Assembly (NCBI GenBank): GCA_036346205.1 | Contig: JARFJB010002194.1 | Location: forward strand, 140,001-204,000 | DNA length: 64,000 nucleotides | DNA from: Vesta saturnalis | Taxonomy: Eukaryota > Arthropoda > Insecta > Coleoptera > Lampyridae | Direction: 5' to 3' | Shown: positions 14,111 to 26,087 of the stretch, in pieces | Layout of the letters: every line of letters begins with the position of its first letter | How positions within the stretch are numbered: the stretch's first letter is position 1 | The notes under the pieces: generated by a model | What the model saw: only the letters and a program-made list of their open reading frames with translations | Database searches by the model: none | What the model was told of the DNA's origin: nothing | Position numbers and translations under genes: made by a program

Positions 14111-15897
14111 TAATTTTTCTATGAATCGTAGGTCGAGGTGTATGACCCAAATAATGTAAAATAATTAAATTAACAGTATTTTCATTCATAACAAAATTAT
14201 AAACTGATAAGTTAAACCAAAATCTCCAAAGTCCATTTTCTCGAAACTAGTGATTTGAACGCGAGTCCTGACCAACAGAATTTCTATTGTAGTAACAGCT
14301 TCAAACTGTTTATATTGGATAATATCATCATAGCAATTATAGATTATTCTAACTAAAAATTTACAAAATCTCAGTTGCAGGAACGAGAAATTCCCAAGTA
14401 ACCCTAACCAAAGAATATGGAAAAATCCAAACTAAACGCATTCATGACACTTGATTTTAAAAGGTCGTTTTCGCGAATAATCCGAATGTATTGATGATTT
14501 ATGGTGTACAAGTTTCCGCCTGTTCGGAATATAAGTGATATCTTCGCCAAAAATTGAAGATTCTTCATCCAAAATGGGAACTATAGATGAGCAACTTGTT
14601 ACGTGTTTAACAGGGGAGCTGGAAGAAAAAAGAAGAAGGAAAGGATTCTCTGCTCATTCACAGATAGTGAGCACACCGAACTAGCTCAAAAATATCGGTT
14701 CGGGCGGGGTGAGAGAAGAAAGGATGTTAAAAATGCCGGCGCCAAGAGCGGCTCCCCTATATAGAGAAAACTTCACCGCTGTCCCGACTCTTGGACAGTG
14801 GTGAAGAAAGGAATGAGCAAGGAGATTTTAGGATAAGGGAAGGACACCAGGAAATAGAAATAACAACACTGATGTAGTGCGAAAGAAACAAATGTATATT
14901 TTATTTAAAAAAATTAAAACTAAATAGTTGAAGGTGTGGATCTAATTAATCCACAACAAAACAATATATTTAGACACCCCAAATGTACAAAAAAAGGAAA
15001 TAGTAATTAAATACCGTTCGCAAGCCAGAATAGTTTTTCTCTATTTTACAAAAATACCAAACTTAAACATTTCCCCTTTTCAAGGGAAGGCCTTCCGTTG
15101 TATTCCTAAAAGAGAAAAGTATATCGACGCCTATACAAAGCGTAACTTATTTACTAAATAATTAAAAAACAACTTGCGGTGGTTTACACAAAACGGATCA
15201 TAAAAGAAATAAATTTTTATAGTGAGTCACACGAAACTTTTATAGCTCAGCAAGTATTTTTTTCTTAAACAATAATGAACCAAATATATGTGAACATTTA
15301 ATAATTGCGTACATTTCAAGAAGAAAAAAAATTAATTAGTGTCTACACCAAATGTAATGAAAACATATATTTATCTAACGGTTCGTTTGGCTACTGTGTA
15401 ATTACTTGTGCGCATCCCAATTACAGTGATGTCGCACACAACACCAAAAATAGCAGCCACAACAGATACAATTAAATGTTATTATTATAATTACAAACAA
15501 AATGAGGGAAGGAAAGTAATGGTAAAAGAACAGATAAGGAGGGTTACGTGGTTGTGAAGTGAAGGATTACTTATTGATTCAGTAACAAGGATACAGTGAT
15601 AACAGGTATTAAATGTAGGTTAAGGTATTATTTTAACTGACTAATTGATTACGTTATTTTTAGCAGATGTACTTTATCATTATTCAATTAACGTTCATGT
15701 AACAATAGAGAAAACAAAATAAAAAGGAACGATCTAACCTTTCCATACGCAAATAGTCATTGCGTTCAGTCGATGCTCTCGGATCACGAACATAGGCAGA
15801 AGTTGTCACGATCCTGTTTGATTTTAGTTACGACTCAGAAGGTAAACCAGAATAGTACTTGTATGTAGATAATATGGAGATAATGGTTGAAGTTAAA
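14111..15897. other. intergenic, GC-richer patch at 14.6-14.9 kb
   Basis: No coding feature recognised. The patch at about 14,580-14,880 is GC-richer than its surroundings and contains CCCCTATATAGAG near 14755, which could be a TATA box. It might be a fragment of an LTR, but I found no partner copy or TG...CA ends. Confidence 0.35.
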
Positions 15898-16005
15898 TCG
15901 TAGAATCCAAAAGTAGAAGGAACTTCGTTGAAGCCAAAAGAAGAAGGTAATTCGTGCAAGCTAAAAGTAGTAGGTAATTCGTTGAAGCTAAAAGGAGAAG
16001 GTAAT
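15898..16005 (+). repeat. 27-bp tandem repeat, four copies
   Basis: Four adjacent 27-bp units start at 15898, 15925, 15952 and 15979. Each begins TCGT and ends with a GAAGGTAAT-like block, with a few substitutions between copies and no indels. The period is a multiple of three, and the plus-strand frame reads a nine-residue repeat (SLKPKEEGN, SCKLKVVGN, SLKLKGEGN) before a TAA. Confidence 0.93.
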
Positions 16006-16939
16006 TAACATTATGTAAGTAAATAATCTTTATTCGTTACCCCTTAGATGTAACGGGCCAAATGAAAGTCTATCGAAGTGCTTTCCTGGAAGCATCAATA
16101 ATTCATGTCTTGATTAAAACGTCTTCAAACGCTAAGAAAGAAAGTCAGTTATTACTAACAAAATCAGAGAAATTCATCTCTAACTTACTCCATCTTGCCG
16201 AAGAAAATTTTTCTAGAACCGCATGTAAGCGAGCAACAAATCTTGTAAATAATGATTAGAAAAAGCACCAATTGTTTTATTGCAAAATATGCTTCTTGAA
16301 GATATATCCGATTATTTATATCGTATTATGTTATAAGGAATTTTTCTAAGAAGGCATCGAAAGTTTTCAGATGGCAAAATGGACGCCACAGGAAAGAAAG
16401 AAGACGTAATTTTTATGTTAAAGTTGTATTAAACACAATACATTGTTATCACCCTTTTTATCTAAATAAAACCAGAAATTCTAAATTGTGATTTCTCCAC
16501 TAACGCCATCTAGAGAGGACTTCTAAAAGCTTGTAATATAATTCCCCTTAATTACCTATATTTTAGGATACGTCAGTAGAGGGAGTAACAATGCAGATTT
16601 TAAATGAAATATATAAATGTGAATTTATAGCATTTGAATAACCAAAGGTACGAAAATTTATATTAGACTGATAGTAAAATTACTTGGAAATATGTGGTTC
16701 AAGTTATGAACAGAAACAACGTAAGCATTTCTAGAAAGAAGGTTTGAGTAAATATGTACAACTTGTACAGAAATTTATAGAAAAGTACCAAAGTAACTTA
16801 AGTATCCAAAACACAAATTATTTCGTTACAAACTTGCGCTTTCTAGAGGCCAGTGCCCTTTTAGGGTATACGTGTCCAACAAACCCTGCTAATATAGTTT
16901 AGAATGAATAGGTGCTCTGCGGCCGAAAAACTCGTTGTT
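16006..16939. other. intergenic, no gene recognised
   Basis: A 65-codon open frame at 16062-16259 matches no family I know, and there is no splice or promoter support. The rest is noncoding AT-rich sequence. Confidence 0.4.
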
Positions 16940-17665
16940 GTTGTAGTTTTCAAATATATTTGGGATAAATTGTGAAAAATCCATTTGCTCAAACAAATGT
17001 TAATGGTTAGGCTGCTTCACGAAGATATTTAGAGCGATATCCAAATCGAAGACAACCAAGCAACAAACTATTTAGAAGCCTTTACAGCGGCTTGGGGAAA
17101 TAGGTTCTTTTCGTCCAAAATGACGTGATGGTAGGTCAGAAGTAATAAAGGCGGATGAGCAAGAAGAAGTTATCTTACAGGTTTCGGACGATAGAGGTTT
17201 AAGTACTCGCCGCTCGGATAACGCAGTCGGGATAAGTTCCACCTCGGTATGGAAAATATTACACAAAGAGAATTTTTATCTCTATCATTACGTTCCCGTA
17301 TAAAATTTACTTCCGCAAGGGTTTCATGCTCGCTTGCGATTCTCCCAATTCGTAAGGGTACAACATAACGCTGACCCATGAGCCATGAGGCAACATTTAC
17401 AAGGTGGGTCATTTGTAATTTTAAAAATAACCCTTTGCTGTGAAAGAGTGAAGCTTCCAACACGAGTTCAAGATAAATGTTAGGTGTGGGTAATCTCGGA
17501 TATTTTATTGGTCCGTTTAAACTACCTCCAAATTTTAACGGCCCTCTGTATTTATTGTTTTTGCAATAAAACCTTAACGAACTCCTTGAAGATGAGCCAC
17601 TAGATCTAAGACTACAAATATGGTTTATGCAAAACGGGTCTGAAGTGTAGTAAGTACACCAAATT
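16940..17665 (+). pseudogene. DD41D-family transposase relic
   Basis: Pieces of the same transposase family as at 5.8 kb run along the plus strand in three frames: LERYPNRRQPSNKL (~17035-17080), EEVILQVSDDRGLSTRRS with SSTSVWKILHKENF (~17160-17275), HARLRFSQF (~17325), HEATFTRW (~17385), NELLEDEPLDLRLQ and WFMQNG (~17578-17640). The first catalytic Asp is His and the second is Asn, and the third region was not found. No inverted repeats were seen. Clearly a dead copy. Confidence 0.75.
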
Positions 17666-17874
17666 TGAGTTACATAGATTTAGAATACTAGAAGAAAATT
17701 TAAAAAAATTACGAAACTTTTTATATAGCAAACTATCAACATTTATACAACATATGCTTTTCTCAATCGTCATGAGATCAGGTAAGAAATCTCCAAGGAA
17801 ATATACTCGCCATTCAGAAAAGTTTCAATATTATTGATGGGTTAGTATTTCTGAAAATGCTTACTTGGAGAATT

Positions 17875-18252
17875 TCATTCGAACACAACTGTTTTGCCAT
17901 TTTGTCAGCTTTTCACTCTAATTACGCTTAAAGGGTTTTTAGCATATGGATCCAGTTGTATGAGGACACGGCAGGAATTTGGAAGTAATTTCAAAATAGC
18001 ATTGTATTACATTACTAGCAGAAGATCGTGTCCATCACAAATCAATGCAGCTGGCCTTTTCGTGGCGATTGCTTTGTTTGAAAATAATCTTTTAAAACCC
18101 CGTTTCCATCCAACCGTTACAGGTCGCAACTTAGGCGTTCCTAGGCATCCTGCTCTTTCTGGTACTGACAATTGATGCCATATATGTTTATTATTGAACC
18201 GTATTAAGGGTGATAGTTTTCCACTATTGGTACTAATAGTTAGCAGTACCAT
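17875..18252 (-). pseudogene. pogo/Tigger-like transposase fragment (DDE_1)
   Basis: The minus strand reads FNNKHIWHQL, then GTPKLRPVTVGW, then RPAALICDGHD, a stop, and, in the same direction, LKLLPNSCRVLIQLDPYA. This order resembles the pogo/Tigger/Jerky DDE_1 core: the KGK..W block, the GW block, the (I/L)xDGHxSH catalytic box, and the L-x-L-P-P-H/N-S-(S/T)-H-x-L-Q-P-L-D box. Several expected residues are changed and at least one stop and one shift are present. The family call rests on motif order and could be a DDE relative. Confidence 0.5.
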
Positions 18253-18945
18253 TGCGCACTAGTAACTAGCTAAAATTGAAATAAATGATCAACCTGTGCA
18301 TATCTCTAGTATTGAAGATAAACAACGCACACACTCGTCTTTGTAATATAAATTATCGTGTCAGTGCTATGTTTGTTGAACATAAATGTGCGGAAGCCTC
18401 CATATAGATGTATCAAATTGATATCTTGATAGTGGTAGGAATTCTTACCACACATCTGATTTCTGGTAAGACGGAAATGTGAGGACAACACGACTGGAGG
18501 TGACGTTCGCCAGAAATAAGATACTGAGTAATCTGCAGAGTTTTGTAATGATACTTGTGACTTCAGTAATTAAACTCAGATTCTTGCCCTCTTTATGTAA
18601 TACAACTTTACTTTAGGTAATTATGTTACTATTTTACATTTAGTTAGATTTTCTTGCAAACAATTCCAATGGTACGTTGTTATGTATATCTTCCAGTCAC
18701 TAATTAGTGCTTAACACTACCATTTCAGTATATACTTTTATAGCGGCCTTATTACTGATACTATACTACAAATGACACGCAAACTATGACGTTAATTTGA
18801 CAGTACGCGAAAAAAGTCCTACGAATGAATGAGTGCATTAAATGAAGTGAACTCCAAAGTACCTCATTCTCAACTGGCATAGTGTATTTCACCTTTTTTG
18901 AAATTTAAAGTACTACATTTAGCAAATTAGTATCCATTGATTTAA
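18253..18945. other. intergenic, no gene recognised
   Basis: No supported feature; short reading frames only. Confidence 0.5.
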
Positions 18946-19195
18946 AGGTGCCTCGGTGGTGGAATAGTTAGAGTCTTTGCCGTTAACCCATTGGGGCGGG
19001 TTCAAACCTGGTCGCCGTTTTACTAAAACGGAGAAAAACCAAAGCACTCCTTCTTCTCGGATAAGAAGTAAAACTGTAGGTCTCGTGGCAATACGATTTT
19101 TGATACTTTAAAGATCCCTTATTAAATGTGAAATTCCTTTAGTAAGGCAAAAATCTAATAATGCAAATAGCCATTAGCCATTAGCAGTTGATGCG
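18946..19195 (+). mobile_element. tRNA-derived SINE-like element
   Basis: GGTGCCTCGGTGGTGGAATA followed by GTTAGAG resembles a tRNA-type A box, and GGTTCAAACCTGG at about 18999-19011 matches the RNA polymerase III B box, at tRNA-like spacing. The sequence does not close into an acceptor stem, so this is a tRNA-related SINE head rather than a tRNA gene. The body and 3' end (to about 19,195, ending in ATTAGCCATTAGC direct copies) are set only approximately. Confidence 0.55.
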
Positions 19196-20616
19196 CATAG
19201 AGATGCTTGACATTTCCGTTTGTGTCCAGATCTCGGCTGGCAAATACAAGAAAATATTGATTTAGAGAGTTTCAATGATTGAACAGATACTAAGGTACTT
19301 GCTTCTATTGCTTGTTTAATTGAACCGGCTCAATCGAATAATTTTCTCATGGACCAATTAGATTTTGTGTTAAAGTACATATAGAGAATAGAAAATGAAG
19401 GGCACCCCGCAAACTGACGAAAACCTGTCCATAATAATAAAATAACATAATTAATTGTATAGCGTATTAGTTAGCTTTGCTAATGCTTGTATTATTTACT
19501 GATTATACCAATTTCTCAATCGTTAATAATATAAAACATGAATAATGGAAAATCTCAGTGTGATCGGTATAATATGATATAATTAGGTGAATGAAATAGG
19601 TAGATTTCTTCGTAAAGAAACTTTTCCAGTGAGCAATAATTTTATGCAATTTATTACTGGATTATGAAGGCAAAATCATCAAAAACGAAAGTACATTAAC
19701 GCAGTAACAGAGGTGAATAAAAATTCACACTTAAACCAAATGCCAAGAAATGCAAATGAAACAGACTAATATTTTTTCTCTAGGGATTCAATGTTAATGT
19801 GCTGAATATAAAACAAATAATGTTGCATAAATGGAGCAAAATGCTTTTAAACATTGGAAAGATGGCGTGTAATATATTGAGCATGAGTTAATCATGTGAA
19901 AAAGGTATCGACTTTATTTAATTTTTTGTAAACTATGTCTTTGCGTTAACTTTATGTTTGCATAGCATTAAAGTAATTTAGTTTACTCAGAAGCATTCTA
20001 AAAATTTCTATAAATTATTTTTAAAGGTATTTGGCATTACCACAAATATATTGTTTCTTTTATACTTTAAATGTTATAATCTATTGTAGATTGTAAAGCA
20101 CTGTAGGGTACCTACATGTCTTTACTGAAAAGTTCTCGTAACTTTCCTATTTCCTTAAAAAGCCGAAGTATTTTTTATCAAACGTAAAATGTAAAAGGTA
20201 TTTTGAAGCTTTTACAAATAGCATTTTACCTTTTTGAAACGTTTTACATAAGAAAATTTCTTTTTTTCTTGTATTGAAAACGTGGAATTGATAGCGGTTA
20301 ACCCATGTGTTATAAAGGGTATTAAATGGATTTTTATATTTAAAGAATTTATTTACCGAATATGGTAATATTAATGAATTGTGTATTATTTTTTATAATT
20401 CGCTTGAATTCGCTCTTCTGTTTTAATTTTATAATATTCTATTGCACTTTATTCAGGAAAAGGATGAAGCAGTGTTGGAAAATAGGTTGGATTAGAGAAA
20501 AGTTGAATAACATAGCCAACTTACAGGCGGTCTTATGAATGTTTGATTTTCACCTTTTAAAGTCAAAATACATACACGTTACACAATTCACTGCTCTGTA
20601 AGGCAGCATGTACCTA

Positions 20617-20618
<2 letters not shown>
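19196..20618. other. intergenic, no gene recognised
   Basis: AT-rich sequence without recognisable coding, RNA or repeat features. Confidence 0.5.

Positions 20619-20707
<89 letters not shown>
20619..20707. repeat. (TA)n microsatellite, left flank of DD41D element
   Basis: TA tract of about 89 bp that ends at the left inverted repeat of the next element. Confidence 0.97.
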
Positions 20708-20709
<2 letters not shown>

Positions 20710-23135
20710 TGTCTCAGGAATGAAAGGCCAAAGTAGGTGGTATTGAAATAATGTCAGTACGTCACATAAATTTCTTTCCCCGGTCTTTCTTTACAAACTT
20801 ATAGGGCTGGAAACATTTTTATTTATAACTCTATAACTATACTTTACAATTTAATGAAAATTTGATGGATTGTCAATCATATCAATCCATCTATCTTCGC
20901 TGTACCATTAGGTATTCCGATGTTGTAGAAAGTCAGGATTATACTTAGCTCCAACAAATTCATAAACACTGTCGTTTATTCCACAACTATTTTCCTAAAA
21001 AAGGTGCTCTTTCTTAAATTCGATAAAATCAATGGTTTACTAGAAATATGAAATTGTGTAAGACACTGCAGAGCACATACAACTTCCACTATTATTTATT
21101 AAATGTATTTTTACCAAGTAGGGGCAGTCAATTATTTGTCATAGACATCAAACATTCTTTAGGAAATGTGATTTTGCCAAGTAAGCGGCTGTCGATTTAT
21201 TTGCACAGTGGAGGTTAAATAAGAACATTTTTTTCTTGTAAATAACATTTTATTTCTTCCTGTAATACTTGAAATGACAAAATACACGTTTGGAGAATAT
21301 GAAGATATGCATTTAATGTATGGAAAAGCATCTGGCAATTCTCGCGAAGCCAGAAGACTCTATTATGAGAATTTTCCTAACTGAGTGTTGCCAGACAGAA
21401 AAACTTTTGAACGTGTTGACAGAAACTTACGAGATAATAGCATGTTTTAACGACAATCCCAATTATTCTTTTTGAAAGCTAATTTACTTTATTTGTAGGT
21501 ATATTTAAACTGATATCAGGTGGCGTGTGTCCTGCAAGAATTGTCTGTACTACCGTTTTAGAGCAAGATGCCTTAGATGAAGTTAATAACAATCCTACAT
21601 CAAGTGTTAGAAAACTTGCTACCCAACATAATATTTCAAAAGACAGCGAGCATAGAATACTTCGAGAACAACTACTACATCCGTACCGCTTTCAGAAAGT
21701 ACAGCGTTTTAATCCAGAAGGTTATCCATCACGCCTTCAATATGCGCACTGGTTTTTAGAAAAACAGAAATAGAATCCAGATTTTGTATCATCAGTACTA
21801 TTTACTAATAAAGCCGGATTTACGAGAAATGGCATAGTAAACTCTTTGTGGGCCGATGAATATCCACACCGTATAATTTACACAAGCCATCAGCAAAGAT
21901 TCATAGTGAATATGTGGGCTGGAATAATTGGAAAGCACTTAATTAGTCCATTTATAATTGATGGCCGCTTAAATGCACAATCGCATCTAGATTTTCTATT
22001 ATTAGATGACATTCCTTTGCAAACCAGAGTTAATATGTGGTACATGCACTTATGGAGCTCCGCCCCACTTTAGTGTTATGGTAGGTTAATAATTTAAACG
22101 TTTAGTACCCCGAAAAGTGGATTGGAAGAGGAGGCCCAATTGCATGGCCCCCGCGTACTCCAGAATTAAATCCTCTGAATTCTTTGTTCTGGCGCTGCCT
22201 GAAAAGTTTCGTATATGCAACACCTGTACAAACAAGGAATGAATTCATTTTAATTGCATTGCTATCAGGAACAATCTAGGAATGTTGTTTCAAGCACAAC
22301 GAAATATTATACGTAGGGTTCAAAAATGTGTGGAGGTAGGAGGTGCACATTTTGAACATTTACTTTAAAGTTATAGTTTTAAATTCGTAATTCCGTACAA
22401 TCAATGACTTTGGGCACTTACTGTAAGGTTAAAGTTCTTATTTCTAATTCCGAAAGATTATTATTTTTTATATCAGTAACATTGTACATTTGCTTCAAAA
22501 GTTTTCTCGATTTTAATTCTTAATTCCGTTACGTTGTAATTTTTTAATAATAACCCCTACGGCATATGTGTTTTTTCTGTGCTTGTACATATTGAAAATA
22601 CATACTGTTGACACATTTTTTACCAAATTAATACTACGATGTAATTTCCTAAACAACTAATTGACAGCTGCCTACTTTGTAAAAATGCATTTAATAAATA
22701 ATAGTGGAAGTTGTATGTGCTCTACAGTGTCTTACAAAATTTCATATTCCTTGAAACCACTGATTTTATCGAATTCAAGAAAGAGCACATTTTTTAGGAA
22801 TATACTTGGGGAATAAAACAACAAAGTATTTAAATTTGTTGCCTTGTCCCTGTAAACGTTTTGACCCTTTAACCAGTGAGCTAAGCATAATCCAGACTTT
22901 CTACAACATCGGTATACCTAATGTACTCCGAAAATAGGTGCATTGATGTGATTGAAATCCATCAAATTTTCATTAAATACTAAAATATAGTTTTAGAGTT
23001 ATAAAAACGATGTGTTTTCAATTTCCAACTTTACAGTCCTATAACGCTGTAAAAAAGTCCGAAGAAAAAAAAGTTATATGACGTACTGACAATATTTCAA
23101 TACCACCTACCCATTCCCTTCCATTTCAGAGAAAG

Positions 23136-23136
<1 letters not shown>
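20708..23136 (+). mobile_element. Second DD41D mariner-like element with long inverted repeats
   Basis: A 2.4 kb element embedded between TA tracts on both sides. The left arm (20708 to ~21140; GTCTCAGGAATGAAAGG then GTAGGTGGTATTGAAATA) matches the reverse complement of the right arm (~22655-23136) over more than 400 bp: both share the GTAGGTGGTATTGAAATA block, TAATGAAAATTTGATGGAT, and CCGATGTTGTAGAAAGTC. The arms have diverged more than those of the 5.2 kb element. The central transposase is in plus orientation and is dead. Confidence 0.88.
21274..22368 (+). pseudogene. DD41D transposase, heavily mutated
   Basis: ATG at 21274 starts MTKYTFGEYEDMHLMYGKA, the family's N-terminal helix-turn-helix. 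Later blocks are KTFERVDRNLRD, VRKLATQHNIS with HRILREQLLHPYRF, a stop at ~21771, LFTNKAGFTRNG, FIVNMWAGIIGKH, and the C-terminal AHFEHLL ending at TAA 22366-22368. All three catalytic positions are altered: Asn (codon 21807-21809) for the first Asp; Tyr plus a frameshift at the APPHF box near 22048; and Asn in LNPLNSLFW. Stops also interrupt the N-terminus near 21382. The conserved motifs place it in the same family as the 5.8 kb gene. Confidence 0.88.

Positions 23137-23207
<71 letters not shown>
23137..23207. repeat. (TA)n microsatellite, right flank of DD41D element
   Basis: TA tract of about 71 bp starting at the right terminus of the DD41D element and ending at the edge of Penelope-derived sequence. 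Confidence 0.97.
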
Positions 23208-23211
<4 letters not shown>

Positions 23212-23939
23212 AATATATTGTGCCAAAGCAGCACCTTTTGATTTGACTCTCACATCTGATTTATGTTGTGTTATTCGATTTTTTAATGTTTGTATTGAAG
23301 TTCCAATGTAAGAAATTGAACAATTTATACAAGGAAGTTGAAAAATTGTATTTTTAGTTAATTTTTCTCAACATTACTCTTAAACTTTGAAAATAGGCAC
23401 ATACCTGTATTGATGATATAAGAGCTGGTTTTAAATTAAATTTGAATACTAAAAATTTTTGTTTTTGTTTGGAATTGGTGTATAATATTTTTGCAATCAT
23501 TACTTGGAGTAATTTTTGAATTGTTGTAAAAAGAATTGACTTGTTTATTTATATTATCTATAATTAATGATTTAAGAAAATTATTTTTAATAAATGCCGA
23601 AATCGTTTTGTGTATGTTGGGTCGGAAACGTTTAAGCAATTGTATATGTTTGCAATAGTATTACATTTAATGTTGTACTGATGATTGGAATGGTAATTTA
23701 AACAGCGCCAGCTATGTGTACTTTTTTGGAACCAAACGAAAAACAATGATTGTTTCTAATAATTTTTGTGTTTAAAAACTAAATCGTTCTGTTATTATCA
23801 ATTTCAATAGTAAATTTTATTCTAGGGTGAAAAGTTTTGAGTGTATTTACAAGTTCTTCTAATTTTGATTCTTTAGCAGTAATGAGAATATTCGTCTACG
23901 TAACAGAAATAAAACGATGGTGTAAGGATAGTTTTTTAA

Positions 23940-25436
23940 CCCTTTTGCCCCTGAAATGTAACATAATATTTTTGTTTTTACAGCTCAAAATCCATTCTAT
24001 AGGGTTCAAAACAAATAACATGAGTAAGTTTATTTATTTATTTGTTTTTACTTATTTAGTCAAAATAAAAGACTGAATAACATATCTCCCTACAGTGATC
24101 TTCGCTGGAATATGTATGTCCCAATAGTGTTGAAATGACGTTTTGTATTTGAAAATAAGGTATAATAGTATTACAAAATGAACACTATGCATGTTACCGT
24201 AAAGAACACATTTTACACAGAGCAACCCTACGAGATGTACAGATTGTATTTGTACTTACCTCTTTCTTATTCAAACTGCATATTTGGCATGTTCTCCGCG
24301 TGAGACCTTCTCTAGCATATGGTCTCCAACGTTTACTTTTTTTTGTCGCCTCGTATATGTTCCACATTTTCCACTTAATCGTCTTTTGACACCTGAGCCT
24401 GTTCTTCTTTGTTCAATGGTACCAATGGTACCAGATAACGATGAAGAGGCATTTTGCGATGCTGAAATTCTGTAAATATAGTCAAAAGATTTACAACAGC
24501 TGCCATCAATAATTTCTAAAATACTCTCCGCCACCATTTTATCGATTGCCTGTCCATATCGTATGTTACTACTTTCTGATCGCCCAGGTCAACGTGGCCC
24601 ATAAAGTTATTATAAAATACAATTGCATCTGGACAGCGAAATTCTACTTTAGTGCCACATTTTAGCTCTCCCTTTGCAGAACCAACCGAATTCGTGTGGC
24701 AGTTCGACAACTTGTATCATTCCACTTTATGGTAAGTGTTCCATTTTGACAACACATGCAAATCGTAAGGAGTTCATCAGTTTTACGCTAGTAAAATACC
24801 TATCGAAGGAAAAGCAAACCGGAAAAGCACCGTTCGAGTTTTGCACAGAGCTTTTGAGTGTTTTTACACTTGGGTTTCTTTTCGCCTTAGATGTTAACAT
24901 TATGTATACGCGCAGTTCTCGTTTCACACCACTCTCAAAGTTTTATCCCTCTTTTCACAGGTTTTAGTGGTACATATTGCTTGAGATAGGATATGCCTTT
25001 CAACTTCACCGTTGTTTCGTCGATACATTGGTGAGGTCCTCCTGTTCGTGCATTTTGAAACCTATATTTGAAACAAAATATTATTTCATCCACATAATAG
25101 GCTTTGAAACAGTTTTGGGGCTGTTCAGGTTCATTGTAATACATTTTTGACAACAACAAGGTACACCTATCTCTACTTATTGTCCGTTTTATTACGTCGT
25201 TGCAGAGAGAATCATTAGAGGACCAGCCGTTATATAGGAACATTTGTTTTATGGTCAATTATTTCAATACGTTTATTTGCACATTGGGCTATAAGGAGAA
25301 TCAAAATAAATAAATAAATAAAAATATGTTAAAGATCACTAAATTTCCACACTTCAATGTATATTTGGGACTTATTTGAACTAAAAACGTTTTAAAAATC
25401 AGCTGGGTCATATATGTCCACACAGTGGCGAAATGG
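23940..25436 (-). mobile_element. piggyBac-like element inserted at TTAA
   Basis: A 1.5 kb element flanked by TTAA on both sides (23936-23939 and 25437-25440), the piggyBac target duplication. The ends are matching inverted repeats: CCCTTTTGCCCCTG inside the left TTAA and, read on the other strand, CCATTTCGCCACTG inside the right one (11 of 14 positions agree). Removing it would rejoin the reverse-transcriptase codons of the surrounding Penelope element in one frame through the TTAA, which confirms the borders. Confidence 0.9.
24271..25258 (-). pseudogene. piggyBac transposase, fragmented
   Basis: Minus-strand frames give the piggyBac core in order: GWSSNDSLCNDVIKRTISRDR (early helical region), then CIDETTVKLKG with YLKQYVPLKPVKRGIKL (first Asp box), CFSFDRYFTSVKLMNSL (second Asp box, usually DNFFTS), CGTKVEFRC, FMGHVDLGDQ (third Asp box, usually GGVDxxDQ) and the basic C-terminal tail ending near 24271. 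All three Asp positions appear retained, but the gene is broken by several stops and shifts. The usual CxxC-rich C-terminus is absent or degenerate. The N-terminal ~100 residues seen in full-length relatives are missing, in line with the short element. Confidence 0.85.
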
Positions 25437-26087
25437 TTAAGGCACTCGTTTTCTAAAAGTTCCATAATTAAATTTGCTACAGTAGGCGGAATTGGTAACC
25501 CATGGGACAACCAAATTATTGTTGGTAAATACAGTATAGTTATGCCCATTTTTTTCTTATAATTTCTATAACTAGATTTGTTGGAACATTAGTATACAAA
25601 GATTCTACATCTAAGATATTAATGTATGAACTTTTTAGTTAATTTTCTTTTTAATTTTCGTTATACTCGTAAATTCTAAATTAATTCTAAGTTTTTAATA
25701 GAATATTCTTGCTGTTAATTGAAGTTGATAAAATTTTTGACAAATTTTACGTTGAATAATTTATAGAAGAAACGATAGGTCTAATGGGTCTGTTATTTTT
25801 ATGTATTTTTCTTTGGAATTTAATACGGAATTAGTATTATATGTAACACTTTTTCTAATTTCTTTTTTGTTTACTTCGGATAAATGTTCTATATTGAATT
25901 CAATATTAATAGTATTTCTGGCAACAGTTATCTTCTTAAAGTTTGTAGTATCTGAAATGAGAAAACTGAAATTTTCACCTAAGCTTAAACAATGCATAAC
26001 GTATAATTTTTTATCCCATCTCGAATTTAATGTCTTGCTGTTTTGTCAGAACTCGTTCACATACGCCTTCTATAATGAAGGTGTTGT

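Larger units (their letters stand above)
23208..26000 (-). mobile_element. Penelope-like retroelement, split by a piggyBac insertion
   Basis: On the minus strand the element reads, from right to left: an N-terminal block (LSLGENFSFLISDTTNFKK, 25990-25760), the reverse-transcriptase segment GLPIPPTVANLIMELLE (about 25500-25445), then, after the piggyBac insert, the YVDD catalytic box (~23890-23910), RT C-terminal blocks (LNTKIIRNN), and a GIY-YIG-type endonuclease segment (NTIFQLPCINCSISYIGTS, ~23360-23230). This RT plus GIY-YIG order defines Penelope-like elements. One extra base disrupts the frame at YVDD, and other stops are present. The left end runs into a TA tract. Confidence 0.85.

Noticed and set aside
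25423..25450. GTGGCGAAATGGTTAAGGCA resembles a tRNA A box
   Set aside because: It straddles the right end of the piggyBac element and the TTAA; no B box or cloverleaf follows, so the similarity is a junction coincidence.
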